NCBI RefSeq assembly: GCF_910596095.1 | Contig: NC_056538.1 | Coordinates: 34,555,422 to 34,619,421 of the forward strand | Length of the DNA: 64,000 nucleotides | Direction of reading: 5' to 3' | Source of the DNA: Thunnus maccoyii | Taxonomy: Eukaryota > Chordata > Actinopteri > Scombriformes > Scombridae | Part shown: positions 49,174-60,951 of the stretch, piece after piece | Numbering within the stretch: position 1 is the first letter of the stretch | How the letters are laid out: each line of letters begins with the position of its first letter | The notes under the pieces: model-generated | The model's input: only the letters and a program-made list of their open reading frames with translations | The model's database searches: none | What the model was told of the DNA's origin: nothing | Translations under genes and position numbers: made by a program

Positions 49174-51240
49174 ATGGATCACCTGCTGATGGTGTTGGTG
49201 TTGCTGTGGAGTTCAGGTAGGACTCTGCTTTAATGATGAACATGTTAAAGGTTGAAAACTCCTTTGTAAAAATAATGATTTTAAATCAAAAACCTACAAT
49301 CCAAACTTCACTGATGTAAAATGTATCAGTCAAAAGTAGTGAAGTATCAGTTCAGTCCTGATAGTTTCACATCGGTTCTTTTCACAGAGTTTAATGACTG
49401 ATGTGTTTACATGTATGTTGTAATAAGTTGGATTTTGATGATTCTCCATGAGTTAAGATCATTTTTCATCACTTCAAACTCATAAAACCATTTTCTAAAC
49501 CTTTTGTATGATGACAAAAATGCATCCAGTCATCCAGTTAAAACAAGTTTGTTTCACTGAGTTTCTGGAAAAATGTTTTGTCTGTAAAATCTACAAAGTA
49601 AGAAGTAACTGCAGCTGTCAGAAACTGTAAATGTAGTCGAGTTAACCTCAAGTAAAGTAGCAAAATATCTGAACTGTACTTGCAGCTGTGTTTCCATCAC
49701 TTATGAGGACATTACATTAACTTACATTCATTTCATGTAGACTTAACCTAACATTAACTTAAACCAAACATTGGCATAACCTGAACCTAATGTCATCTTA
49801 ACCGGACCCTAACCTAACCTTAACTTTAAACCAAGTCTTCACTTTAGGATTTAATGATCCACGGTTTGGGGACTTGAGTTTTTTACCCAAGTACTCACAC
49901 ACACACACACACTTTTAATAATAAAGGCTATTAACATGCTTTAATGTGAGCCAAATGAAGTTGAGATGTTTTTTCTGTCACAGGAAAGTGTCTGAGGACA
50001 AACTAACTGATGAGTATCTGATGTGAGATTAGAGATTATACTTCTGTTACCATGGCAACAGCAGAGCATTGCTTCTCAAGTACAGGACTGATGGTTGCGA
50101 AACACTTTTTTGTCACCACACAGGATTTCTGGGTATTGAAGTCATTCAGAGCTGCTGTGTTGCATTAACTCTATCTGAACCGGTCTGTTGCACTAAAACA
50201 TAATTCTGGCTTATTTTCATATATTTGTCCATCATTTCTATCAGTAATAACAACATATTACTCAGCAAGTTAATATCTGAGATCTGTGAACACGGTGACG
50301 TCACTAAAATGACATCTGATAGGTCAGAAACACGAGCAGTCAGATGATCAGAGAGGAAACAACCGTAGTTTTCCTTTAACTGTGATGAAGCGTCTGTTGA
50401 GCTTGTGTTCATGAGTTCATCTCATCTGCTGCTCTTCAAAGAAGAAGAAGAAAGTAGAAGCAGTGAGATAGTGAAGGATTGTCATTTTAATAGTGGCTAT
50501 TCTGCCCAAAATGGAGAGTGGTAGGTTCATCCAGCGGCGGAGGTCATCATCTGTTGTTTTGAGTAGTGGAGTGAAGTTGAGTCTGAACAGCTCTGACATC
50601 CTCGGGGAAACATTAATACCTAAATACATGATGTGACTCGTGCATAAAGGGATAGTTGGTGTATGGGCTGCTACATCCCAGCTGTTACTATGTAATGGAA
50701 GGATTGAAGATTTGTTCCAGTTAATGGAGTAGTCAGAGATATTGGAGTATGATTCAATGAGCTTAATTGTTTCCTGTAGTGATGAGTGAGGCTTTTGTAG
50801 GAACAGCAATATATCATCCACATATAAACTGATCTTATGATGTATTTTGGGTATTTGGATTCCTTTTATGTAGATGTTCTGATGAATGGCTGCTGCTAAA
50901 GGTTCAAAAATGGTGAATTGAGAGGGAGAGAGTTGGCATCCTTACTGAGCTATTGTTGATTGATATGTTTATGATGATAAAATGACCTTCAGGATCTGTG
51001 ATGGTGGTATTATGGACAAATGGGACTTTCTTGTTTATTAAAATACATACACCTTTTTGTTTTGTGTTTTAATGAGCCAAACATAAGTGACCAAACTGTG
51101 ATGATTTTAATTTGTTACAGTCTGATTCTGAGAGGTGTGTTTCTTGTAATAAGCATATATCTGCTTGTAGTTTGGTGAAGTGATTCAATACTTTTATTGT
51201 TTTTGCCTGAGTGATGACATGTTGAAGAGATTATTATGAG

Positions 51241-51302
<62 letters not shown>

Positions 51303-51513
51303 CGTGTGTGTCTGTGCGTGTGTCTATGTGCGTGTGTGTGTGTGTGTCTGTGTGTGCGTGTGTGTGTGTGCGTGTGTGTGTGTGTATGTGTGTGTGTGTG
51401 CATGCGTGTGTGTGTATGTGTGTGTGTGTGTATGTGCGTGTGTGTGTGTATGTGTGTGTATGTGTGTGTGTGTGTATGTGTGTATGTGCGTGTGTGTGTG
51501 TGCGTGTGTATGA

Positions 51514-51548
<35 letters not shown>

Positions 51549-51662
51549 TGTGTGTGCGTGTGCGCGTGCGTGTGTGTGTATGTGTGTGTGTGTGTGTGTT
51601 TGTGTGTGTATGTGCGTGTGTGTGCGTGTGCGCGTGCATGTGTGTGTGTGTATGTGTGTGTA

Positions 51663-51707
<45 letters not shown>

Positions 51708-54700
51708 GTGTGTGCGTGTGTATGTGTGTGTGTATGTGTGTGTATGTGTGTGTGTGTGTGCGTGTGTGTGTGTGTTGTGTCTTTATCTCGGTACGACTGT
51801 CCATCAATACATAATTTGTCCACTGAGATTATTGCTTTTTTCCTTCCTTCATCCTGTTTTCAGATTTGAAATAGTTGTTTGTGTCTCTGTGGGATTTCTT
51901 TTGGATACTGGTCATTGAGTCTATAGTCCGTTACTTTTAGCTGCCTGCCTTGTCGTTGCACTATGTGAGAGATGTTCAATTTATGGAAATGTTCAATTTA
52001 TGAGCTATATCTTTTCAAAAGAATGTGCTAATCAAAGACTTGACGTGATGATTTAATCTACAGGGCCTCACTCTGGCCTCCAAGGTCTCATACAAGAGAT
52101 GTTTTATGTTCATGGCGCCAGGATGGGAGATAAGATGGTAACCTTGGATGGGCAACAACAGCTGCCTGCATTATTTTCTAATGAGAGTTCATTCTGACAT
52201 CAAGTGTCCCTGTTTCTCCCCTCCATGGTAGCGTGACCTGAGCAACTCTATAAGAAGTGATTGTAGTTTTTACTAACATGGCCCTTAGGACACTCTGCCT
52301 TAAAATGACCTGTCTGACCACAAGAGTGACACACTAAGAGGGCTTTGTTTCTAGGCTCAAGTTTAGCTGTATTTGAGGGGAAGGAACTATGTCTTGTGTT
52401 TCTGGCTCTAAAGTCACTCCCACCAATAGGCTTACCCAAAGGTGTGGGTGGGCGGGACTTGACTGGGAGGCACTCTTTTGATGGACTGTGGGCAGCCAGG
52501 AAAGCTTCAGCCAATTCTGCTGCTTCTTTGGAGGTCTTTGGGTTCCGTTCTTTAATCCAGGTGCGAAGCTCAGGATTCAGGACTTTGAGGAACTGCTCCA
52601 TGATAATGGTATCTCCAATTTGTTCCTTTGTCTTTTCTTTGGGAGCCATCCACTTGTCATACAAGTCCTTAAGGCAGACCTGCAGCTCTCTTGGTGTCTC
52701 CTCTTCTGTGTGACCTCAAACCATGAGGTCACACAGAGAGGGCCTACATGTAACCTGTGAGGCCTGACCACGAGGTGCTTTATTCCTATGTTTTCCCCGA
52801 GACAAAGGAATAGCGCCAAAAATGCTTCTTACAGACAATGGGAGTCCATTGCAAACTCCATTTCCAAGGATGCTTTGCGATTTTCACACCTCAGCAGGGA
52901 GCAGTCAACATACAGTCTCATTGGCGGAAACGCTCCTGCACAGCGGAGCGTCCTGATGACGCAGCCGTGACATCACCGCCCCTTTAAAAACTGAACATGT
53001 CCTGAAGCACACGCCTTTCCCATGTCACTGAGCTAGGGGTAACTTCTGTTCCTCTGTGAGTCAGCTGACTAAAGGGGGTACCCCACGCACGTGTTTTCCC
53101 CTCATCGAAGACTCCCCTCGCCGGACGAGATGAGACTTCGCCCGTGTTAACCCGAACACATTCCCGGATCCGAGAGAGACGCTGCTGCAACCGGCGTCCT
53201 CAAATTCCCTCGAGACGGAAGAAACGCTTCTTCACCAAGTCGACTCTGCTGTTCTCTCCGCCACGCAGCTGAGAGCCAGCTGCTGTGCTTTTCGCCGACC
53301 GTGCGAGAACGGCCACCATCTGCATCCGAGCCCAGGACAAAGCCGGACATAACGACGGATTACACACAAACCCTGCTCGCTTTCTGAAGCGACCAAGTAA
53401 GAGGCATAAGTCTGGGCAGAGGCAATGTTAATTGTGTGTTCTTATCAGCATCAGTTGCTGTTGTTTAGCATTTAGCTTTTAGCTTTATTGCTATTGTTTG
53501 TTGTGTTGTTGACGGACCGCCGAGTCCATTTTTCCTGCTTTACTCTGAGGAGTATTTTAAGTTTGCTGCCTGTTTAGTTGTGTTCACCACGCTAGACTGG
53601 TTTGTGTTTGTCCCGCTCGGGACTACCGCTGTGTTTGTGCCATCGTGAGTCAGGAAGTAAGTTGCTTTGTCGGTCAGAAACCAGACAACGTGCGTTACAG
53701 ACTGCCGTCCGTACACACGCTGTCTGTGGACAAAGCTTCTCTTCCTCTCACGATCACTTTCTCTCCTTCTTCCTTCTCTCTTCTGACCAACACACACACA
53801 CGCGCGCACACACACTGTACATAGCTGTTTGTGTTTTGTTTGGTAGGATTAGATTTTAGAATAGTTGTTTATTGAATGAAGTATTTGTTAACTTTGTTAA
53901 TTTTGCTAAGTTTAATAAACACTGTTATATCTTTAAAGAGAAGTTCTTCTGTCATTATTGTGTGTAATATTGTGAAAAGTGGCTGATTGAAGGAGTCAAA
54001 GCTTGAATTGACCCTTCTTTGTTCACCCTTGAATGTTTATCTCTCAGATATTAACATTCTAGGTGAACTCCCATTTATGAGACTACCTTGTTTGGTTATT
54101 GGTCCCGGTTTCCGGGTGGTGCCCCGTATTCGTTAATTCATATTAATGTTCTATTAATTGTCATAATTAGTTAATTATCCTTGATAATTCATAATTATTG
54201 CAAACAATCAACTGTGTTCCTCACAGATCCAACTGTTGGTGCCCGAATTATTGATTAAGGTTAACAATATCTTATTTTCATAATTCATAATAATGATAAT
54301 TATGAATTATTGCTAATAACCAAACGCACTACTGCCCGTCCCAACAGTTTTCTAGTTGCTGAAGATTTAACCTGTTATTTCCACACACAAATTATACTTG
54401 TCTGTAGCATATTTGGTAAAACAAATGTAAAAGTCAGATTCTGGTCCACATATGTTGTTTGTGGCTTTGCAGGTTAGTGGTAAACTGGTCACATGATTCC
54501 TGAGTGAGTTCAATAATCTGTGTGTTTTCACTGAGATGAGCTCTGAGCTGCTGGAAATCCTCACAGTGTTTGTTCAGTTCACAGCTCTGTACCAATATAA
54601 ATACTGACTTTCTGATTTTCTCTGCAGGACTCCATGCTGAAGATAAACACCAACCAACAGGTAAAAAGAGAGAATATATCTCATCTGGTCTGGGAACGCC

Positions 54701-57700
54701 TCTGATCCCCCAGGAGGAGCTGGAGGACGTTACCCGCACCGCCATCAGGACAATGAATCCACTTTGGTTTATGACCAAATACCCTCAAAGCTAATAACTA
54801 ATAAAATATGCTAATGTTAGCATTGAAAAGTGAAAAATCAAGATTTTGGAAACTCACAAATCACAATTTTATGTCATCACTGTCCGCTGTAGAGTTGCAC
54901 ATCACTAGTTTTTGTGTCTATAATATCTATAAAATGCAACGCATAGCATTGTGGGATTGTTTGCAGAAAGTAGTGCCTTCATGCCATGAACACCACTTTT
55001 TTGTTCCATTGTGGAACATCTGAGGGCTCTACATGTTGGATAAGGAAGGAAAATACCTGATAACTGCTCCAATATGTTTTATTTGATTATAGATCTCCAG
55101 CAGCGTCTGTCTGTCACAGAATAAAACACAAATAGACAATTTAAATCTGTTAATTACTGAAAGAACAGAACTGATGTAAAGGAGCAATAAAAACAGCTGC
55201 AGCCTGCAGAATATTTAATGTTTAAATAAAATATTGCTTATTTAGTTTGTGACAGTCTGACGTTGTTTTCAGGCTCAGGATGATTTTATAGGAGACGCAG
55301 CTGTGTGACGTCATATTTTCCTGAGAGAGCTGAGACGAAGAAGAAAGGAGAAGCCTTTTGGCTCATGAAGAAAAATAATAAAGTTACAAGAGTGTTTTTA
55401 TGATGGATTCATGATTCAGTAAATCTTATTTTATGAATAAATATGATCAGCTGCTGCTGGTGGCGTCATTCCTGCTCCACAGGTCGTTTTCTTGATCTGC
55501 TGTATTACAACAACAGCCCGACTGTTTACTGTCCCGTCAGATCAGCTGATTGATCAATAACCAATCATTAAACACATTGATCAAAGGAGTGTTTCCATCC
55601 ACTGAAAAACTTCCACAGAGAATACACCTGTGGTTCCTCGCTCTAAGCTCCTCCAGGAGCCTCCTCGCTCCTCGTCTCCTCTGAGGAGCGTTTAAGGGTT
55701 TCGGGTCACAGCTGGAGGAAGGAGGAGCGAGGACGCGAGAAAGCATAAATTAGCCAAATGAAAAGCACCCACAGCTTTAGTCTTGCTTCTATATTTGGTC
55801 TCTTGTGTATTGTATCCCACAATCCTCTGTTTTCCTCCAGGTTCTCAGTGTGAAAGCACAGCCAAGGCTGACATCGGGCTGATGGTCAGTGAATCCGGGA
55901 GAATCAGCCCTGAAGACCATGAAAACATGAAGTCCTTTCTAACTAAGATAGTCAGCTACTTCAACATCGGCCCTGACAAAGTCCAGATCGGTAATATTTT
56001 CACTACTTCTACTATTCACACTACTGCTCCTGGTACTATTACTACTACTGTGTGTAAAAAGTACTCAAAATACTAAAATCTTTACATCAAAATGTAAAAA
56101 AGCAGCAAAATAGGACATGATAACAAGAGTAGTCAGGGGTATGTCTGATGTGAGGATGAAAGGAGCAGACCAGTGGTTTTACATGTTTAAGTAAAATAAC
56201 TGTTATCTGCATACAGCCTCCGTTACTGCCAGTTATTTCCCAAAACATGCAGACATATTTTAGCTTTGTAATAACTTACAGAAATGAAATGTTCAGGTGA
56301 TACACCTACCTTCAAATTCAGTGCTTCACCCACCGAAACACACATTTATAACTCATGGTAATTATGATTCAGCTTATAAAACAATCTTTTATCTGGACAC
56401 TGTTTTCCATGGTGGAGATATACTGTACATTCCTTCTGTGTAGGTCCGTGTTGGATCAGTTAGCAGGACAGATGTTCTGACAACTTTGTCTCTCTACTAA
56501 TACTCTGCTTTTATATGTTTCCAGATTAGCTGCCAGTGATAAAACTGGAAGCATTACAACGTTAAACTGTATTAAAAACTCACTTGAGTTCTGTGTGACA
56601 ACATTTAGTTCACTGCAAGCAGTGCAGGTGGTGCCTGACTGACATGTTTTTATTGTAGGCAGGGGCGTCGCAGCCGTGGGTGTTACGGGTGTTGTGACAC
56701 CCGCACTTTCACAGAAACATAATTCCATCCCTCCCACTTTTTCCTGAGGTAGTCATTGATGAAACGAAACTGAGGTTCCCATGCATGAAAAACCTATTGG
56801 TCTAGTTAGATTAATTGAAGAGCCATCCAGCCAATCACAGCCGTTTGACCAACCCACCAGGTCAGGGAAGAGTAAACAGTTGAAGTCCAGTAAAGTTACG
56901 TTTGTGCATTCAGCAACGGTGCTTCTGTTACTCGCTGCTGGCTGTGATAACAGATCAGAGAATAACAGATCAGAGGTATGAAACAGATATTTAACTAGTT
57001 AGTAATGTAGAATTTTCTTTTGTAACTTTGTCTTGTTATGTGATGTGTCAGCTCAGCTAACATCATTGAATATAAATGAAATAGGCTAACTTATCCTAAA
57101 TGTAAACCAGGTGGCAAATTTGGTTTTTAGTCACTTCTATTGTCGTTTTTAAATAGTCATAGACAAAGGTGAGCATTCATATTTAAGATGTGTAACATCT
57201 GTCTGTCTTATGGCAATGTGTTGCCTGCCTGAACTGACGCCTGCTGATACAAAACCTCCTGGACAACTTTTGGTATTTAATTTCCCAATTAAAGACAATT
57301 AAAGGTCCCCTTTGGATTCCTACTAAAAGAGACACTTTTTAAAACAATTGAAGACAGTTTAAGTTGTACTCGTCCATGGACTCAGAAATGACTCTTTACT
57401 GATACTGATTTGTTACCAGGGTTCAATTTGTTATGCATCTATAACCATATCCATTTCATTTTAATGGAAGTGTAAGTTTCCTTTAATTTCATGTCTATAA
57501 GGTATGTAAGGAAGTAGGATAAAGATGCGCTGTGATTATCTTAAGTATAATAAGGATAACTATGCTCCAGTACAGCAATTCATACAAATAACTGGATGTA
57601 AGTAGTAAACTGCTATGAGACCCTAAATAAATTCTGCTGAGTTGTTACACTCATATGGTCTCAGTAATTATTTGATGGTAAGCTGAAGCAGTGGTTACAA

Positions 57701-60076
57701 CTACAGTAGTAGAAGTTGTTTAAATGTGTGGTATTCATTTTGATTTGGCATGTTGAGACTGGAACAGGGCTCGAAGGCGGCGGGTCGCCGTGCTCATGTC
57801 CCACCTCTAGAACCCCCACACTTTCAAAATCGCTGCTCCAACCCTGATTGTAGGTGTCTGTGCTCGCTGCTGACCGTTCAGTAGCATCAACCTGCATACT
57901 AGACTCAACTCAACCCGACTGCTGACTACAAACTAAACTTTCTGCACTAAAATAACTACAAATAACTTTGTTGGCCAGATGAAACTATTCAACTAAGTTA
58001 CAAAAACAAAAGAACGTTAAAACTGAAGTTGGCTTCTCATTAAAGTTAAACTCTTCTGCACAAACTGGACAAAAAGAAATAAAACGTTTATTTAAAAGTT
58101 GAAGTTTATACTAAGAGATGTGCACCGGCTTAAAAAGGTCCGACGAGGAACAACAAGGAGACGCTGCAGACGTCTTTCTGAGGACAACAGAAAGACAGAA
58201 AAAGCTTTAAAAAGAGCAAAGACAAACGGTGTTATCTGGTTGTGTCTGTTTGGGGAAGTTTTGGGATGAATAATCGATTTTCACGCTGAAACTGAAGATC
58301 TGAAGACCTAAGATTGATTCAAACCCACTTTGAGGATTAATTTAAAGTTGAATTAATCACAAACTTCATTATTACCCAAAGACCTGAATGACTTGATAAC
58401 ACATATCACACATTCAACACATTACTCCAACATTCAGAGACAACACACATGTGCAATATAAATCAATCATTTCAATTCCTGGAATAAACAATACTTAATG
58501 TAGTTACACAATATAAATACAGATGCAGTCGTCACTCTCTATGTTACCTATTAACACAATACTCACTACTTTTAACTATCAAAATTAATTCTTCATACAA
58601 AAGGTTAAACATCCATTAGTTCAGCTTCAATAAAACACACATTTATTTAAACAAACCTACTTTTTTAATGTTAACAAAACTCTATTTTATGACCACTGAA
58701 TATTAATTCCTCATTTATCAAAAATATAAATGTCTTATACTTAGTAAATATGAGGTTAGAACAGCACAATAAAATAACTGCAGATACATAAACATACATA
58801 CTGTTTGTTGTTCAAAAATTCTACCTCTACTGATCACTGGAGGGTCGTATGATCACACTGTAATTTACAACATTTAACCTATAAATGAATAACTAAGTCA
58901 ATTTATATCACACAGACTTCAGGGTTAGACTATAATATTGTGAAGCATCTCCAGATCAACAGATTCCTGCTTACAAAATGATCATATCTTTACTTCACAG
59001 TTATTACAAAATTTGGCTTAAACACACTGGATATAATGAACTTAAATTGAGGAATGCAGCATAATTTATGGTTTTGTTCTGGCAAGTGTCCTTATCTTGA
59101 GATAGCAGCAGGTTGAGAAGGACAGACAGACGCTTCTTCATCAACTGTGTGTAATGTCTTTACTTAAAGTCCTTTTCAAGGAAGATTCCTCTTGATGTTT
59201 CCTTGAATTTGGGTGAATCCATGAAGAAATGAACATTTCAAAGAGTGTTGTAAATCCGGATCTCAAGAGTTCAGAGAGAGACCCAGTTTGAGTCTGCAGG
59301 GTGTCAGTTAATACAAAAAACAACAAAACAAACAAACAAAAACTTGCTTCTATGCACTCTATGCATTGCCTTGGTGCACTGCCTGTTGGCATCTACGTCC
59401 TATAGGACTCAAACTTAAGCTTTATGGCACAGATCCTTGCTTGTGTTGTATCAGTCTCAGATGTACGTCGCTTTGGATAAAAGCGTCTGCTAAATGAAAA
59501 ATATAATGTAATGTAGTTACACATCTTTACCTGGGAGGTGTAAAAGTCAGTTTATCTTGAGGGAAGTTCAAAAACAAAGTTGTCCATTTCCTGACACTCC
59601 TTATTTAAGAGGTTAGAAGTCAGTTTACCTTGAAAGGTTCCTGCCAGTAACACAAAGTCCTCTACATTCCTGAGGAGATAGCAAAGAGGACCATCTTGGA
59701 CCCCTACGAGTCCGTTGGTCCCTCTATATGCAGATTAGTACAGGCATGAGTGTATGTGAGACATGCAACGTGTGTAGATGAGTGTTGGGGTGATGATGAC
59801 AACAAGATAATAACCACAATAATAGTAATAAACCAATGCATCTGTTCAAGAACACTCAGTGCAACTATTATTCTCATTCTCATTATTATCATTGTTATTC
59901 TCATTATCATTTAAAAACAAAGGCTGAGTCAGTTTTACACATTTCTGTGTTTCCTGCAGGTCTGGTTCAGAACAGTGAAAACCCAAAGATTGAATGGCAG
60001 CTGAACACCCACCAGACCAAACAATCCCTGCTGGAGGCCATAAACCACCTGCCACACAGAAGAAGAGACGACTCAG
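49174..60076 (+). CDS. Secreted von Willebrand A domain protein, first four exons (partial gene)
   Basis: Exons: 49174-49216 (signal peptide [15 protein letters not shown]), 54628-54660 ([10 protein letters not shown]), 55841-55990 and 59960-60076. All junctions are GT-AG and all introns are phase 1, which supports one transcript. Exons 3 and 4 encode the first half of a vWA domain: [57 protein letters not shown] and [20 protein letters not shown]. The nearest look is to vWA domains of collagen VI/XII and matrilin-type extracellular matrix proteins. The metal site DxSxS is SESGR here, so Asp and the last Ser are lost. Later exons, including the conserved Thr and second Asp of the metal site, are not in the remaining 3.9 kb and must lie beyond the window. 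Intron 1 is filled with an L1 relic, a TG tract and an LTR element. A close paralog or a pseudogene is also possible, although no stop or frameshift is seen. Confidence 0.72.
49590..49705. mobile_element. Fragment of the 47-bp-array transposon family end
   Basis: Contains diverged 'aagtaaagtagcaaaatatc' and a 'gtttccatcactt' end similar to the terminal parts at 27100-27236 and 61590. Short and decayed. Confidence 0.35.
50417..51235 (-). pseudogene. L1-type LINE ORF2 relic with internal deletion
   Basis: On the minus strand, 51190-50945 gives endonuclease pieces ([20 protein letters not shown], then [18 protein letters not shown]). It then jumps at about 50945 to reverse transcriptase ([32 protein letters not shown] with the catalytic YVDD, and SINWNKSS, then [15 protein letters not shown]). 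The RT frame stays open for 134 residues to 50417. The middle of ORF2 is missing and the 5' part ends at the TG tract. It is inserted in intron 1 of the second vWA copy at the point equivalent to about 46364 of the first. Confidence 0.85.
51246..51776. repeat. 530-bp interrupted (TG)n tract
   Basis: Almost pure TG with periodic TGCG and TATG interruptions. All the long Cys-Val and Thr-His frames on both strands here come from it. Alternating purine-pyrimidine of this length can adopt Z-DNA. Confidence 0.98.
51777..52247. other. Unassigned, between TG tract and gag relic
   Basis: No motif was recognised. It may hold more of the L1 or LTR element. Confidence 0.35.
52248..52740 (-). pseudogene. 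LTR retrotransposon gag with SCAN-like domain and zinc knuckle
   Basis: On the minus strand the frame reads [20 protein letters not shown], then [20 protein letters not shown] and [20 protein letters not shown]. This is the pattern of SCAN domains (LR.L...W..P...TKEQI.. LE.FL..LP.E...W). A CCHC knuckle [14 protein letters not shown] lies near the C terminus. SCAN-like capsid domains are known from the gag of Gmr1-like Ty3/gypsy elements, from which vertebrate SCAN domains arose. The frame is shifted near 52690 and stops at about 52248; no protease, integrase or RT follows. The LTR lies immediately 5' of it. Confidence 0.78.
52823..54346 (-). mobile_element. 5' LTR (about 1.5 kb) of the SCAN-gag retrotransposon
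   Basis: On the minus strand it starts TGTTGGGACGGGC at 54346 and ends ...AGAAGCA at 52823. After a 4-base spacer, TGGCGC (52813-52818) is a plausible tRNA primer binding site, and then comes the gag. A TTTAAAAA element near 52983 is a weak TATA. The LTR's outer end abuts the vWA intron sequence at 54347. Partial LTRs of the same family are in segments at 33941 and 38636. Confidence 0.65.
54661..54794 (+). other. Open tail after exon 2, second copy
   Basis: Reading past the exon 2 donor, the frame stays open ([20 protein letters not shown], then [20 protein letters not shown] and YPQS) to a stop at 54792-54794. The first copy gives the same with two amino-acid differences over the exon plus tail. 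If intron 2 is retained, or if this is really a last exon, the product would be a secreted protein of about 69 residues. No family was recognised. Confidence 0.45.
54826..55840. other. Intron 2 with a palindromic repeat
   Basis: No gene. At 55620-55740 complementary blocks (gctcctccaggagcctcctc and its inverse gaggaaggaggagcgagg) suggest a small fold-back repeat. Confidence 0.45.
55991..59959. other. Intron 3 with repeat DNA
   Basis: No exon was recognised. A possible old transposon end lies at 56659 ('caggggcgtcgcagcc'). Frames at 56456, 57661 and 59141 have no motif. A SINE-type tail is at 59400-59515. Confidence 0.45.
59400..59515 (+). mobile_element. Teleost SINE 3'-type tail
   Basis: Contains 'gtacgtcgctttggataaaa' followed by 'gcgtctgctaaatga' and an AATGT-type simple tail, a conserved end found on many fish SINEs. 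The tRNA-like head was not found. Confidence 0.6.
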
Positions 60077-60469
60077 GTGATTTAACAGCAGGCTGTCTGA
60101 TCCACACCAGCTTTACACTGTGAGGGACTGAGGCAGAGACTCTGATTAGATCCAAATATATTTACTTTCTGTATTTAGGTCTGTCAGCGGTGGAAAGAGA
60201 AGCTGTTAGTGATCCGTATTTTATATCTTAAAGTATTTATAGTAGGATTTATTGTATATATTGAATATATATTTGTGAATGAAATTCACTCCCCTGACAG
60301 ATCAAGAAAACTGTGTATCTGCTAACAAATAACATCTTCAGAACAGACTTCAGATAAAGTTACTAAACAGTATATTCATTCATACTGATTCCAGAAATAG
60401 TAGGTTTACAATAAAAATGAGATGAATGATGATGGTAATTTGTATTATTGTTGCTGTCATAATATTAAA

Positions 60470-60722
60470 GGAAAATTACAGTTGATTTGAACCTGATGTA
60501 TTTGCTATAAATGTGGCCGTTGTGTCTCTATGTGTCAGGTTAACTTTGTTCTCTCAGCTGTTATAGAGATTCTGGTGATTCACAAACAGATGTTTATCAC
60601 ACACACAAAGATTTTTACATGAATCATTTCAAAAGTTTGTTTGTGAGTCTGAATGAAAGTAAACACAGAAACTAGCCGCCTGTAGCAGCATTATGGCTAA
60701 CTGCATAGAGATCTATATCCAG
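60470..60722 (+). repeat. Inverted repeat, left arm
   Basis: The reverse complement of 63575-63890, with high similarity over blocks such as 'gtgtctctatgtgtcaggtt' and 'gagattctggtgattcacaa'. The right arm has about 60 extra bases. Together they enclose 2.9 kb. Confidence 0.85.
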
Positions 60723-60951
60723 GCAGCTTGCTCATGTATACCTGGCTGCTGCCTGCAGAGCGGGGCGGGGTTAATGTTTATTATACAACACGTAGTTCTG
60801 ACCAAGCAATCTGATTGGTCAACTAGACATTTAAAATGCGCTCAAATCAGCATGACAGCACACCTAGCCGTGCTCAAATGAAAAGCCTCATCACTAAAAA
60901 TATTACTCCGCCATTCATTACGCCGGGGACACACTGGATGCGTGAACCTCA

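Noticed and set aside
51194-51918. Long Cys-Val and Thr-His reading frames on both strands
   Set aside because: They are frame readings of the TG dinucleotide tract.
59836-60155. Frames around vWA exon 4 considered as separate genes
   Set aside because: The plus frame merely extends the true exon into intron, and the minus frames are antisense.
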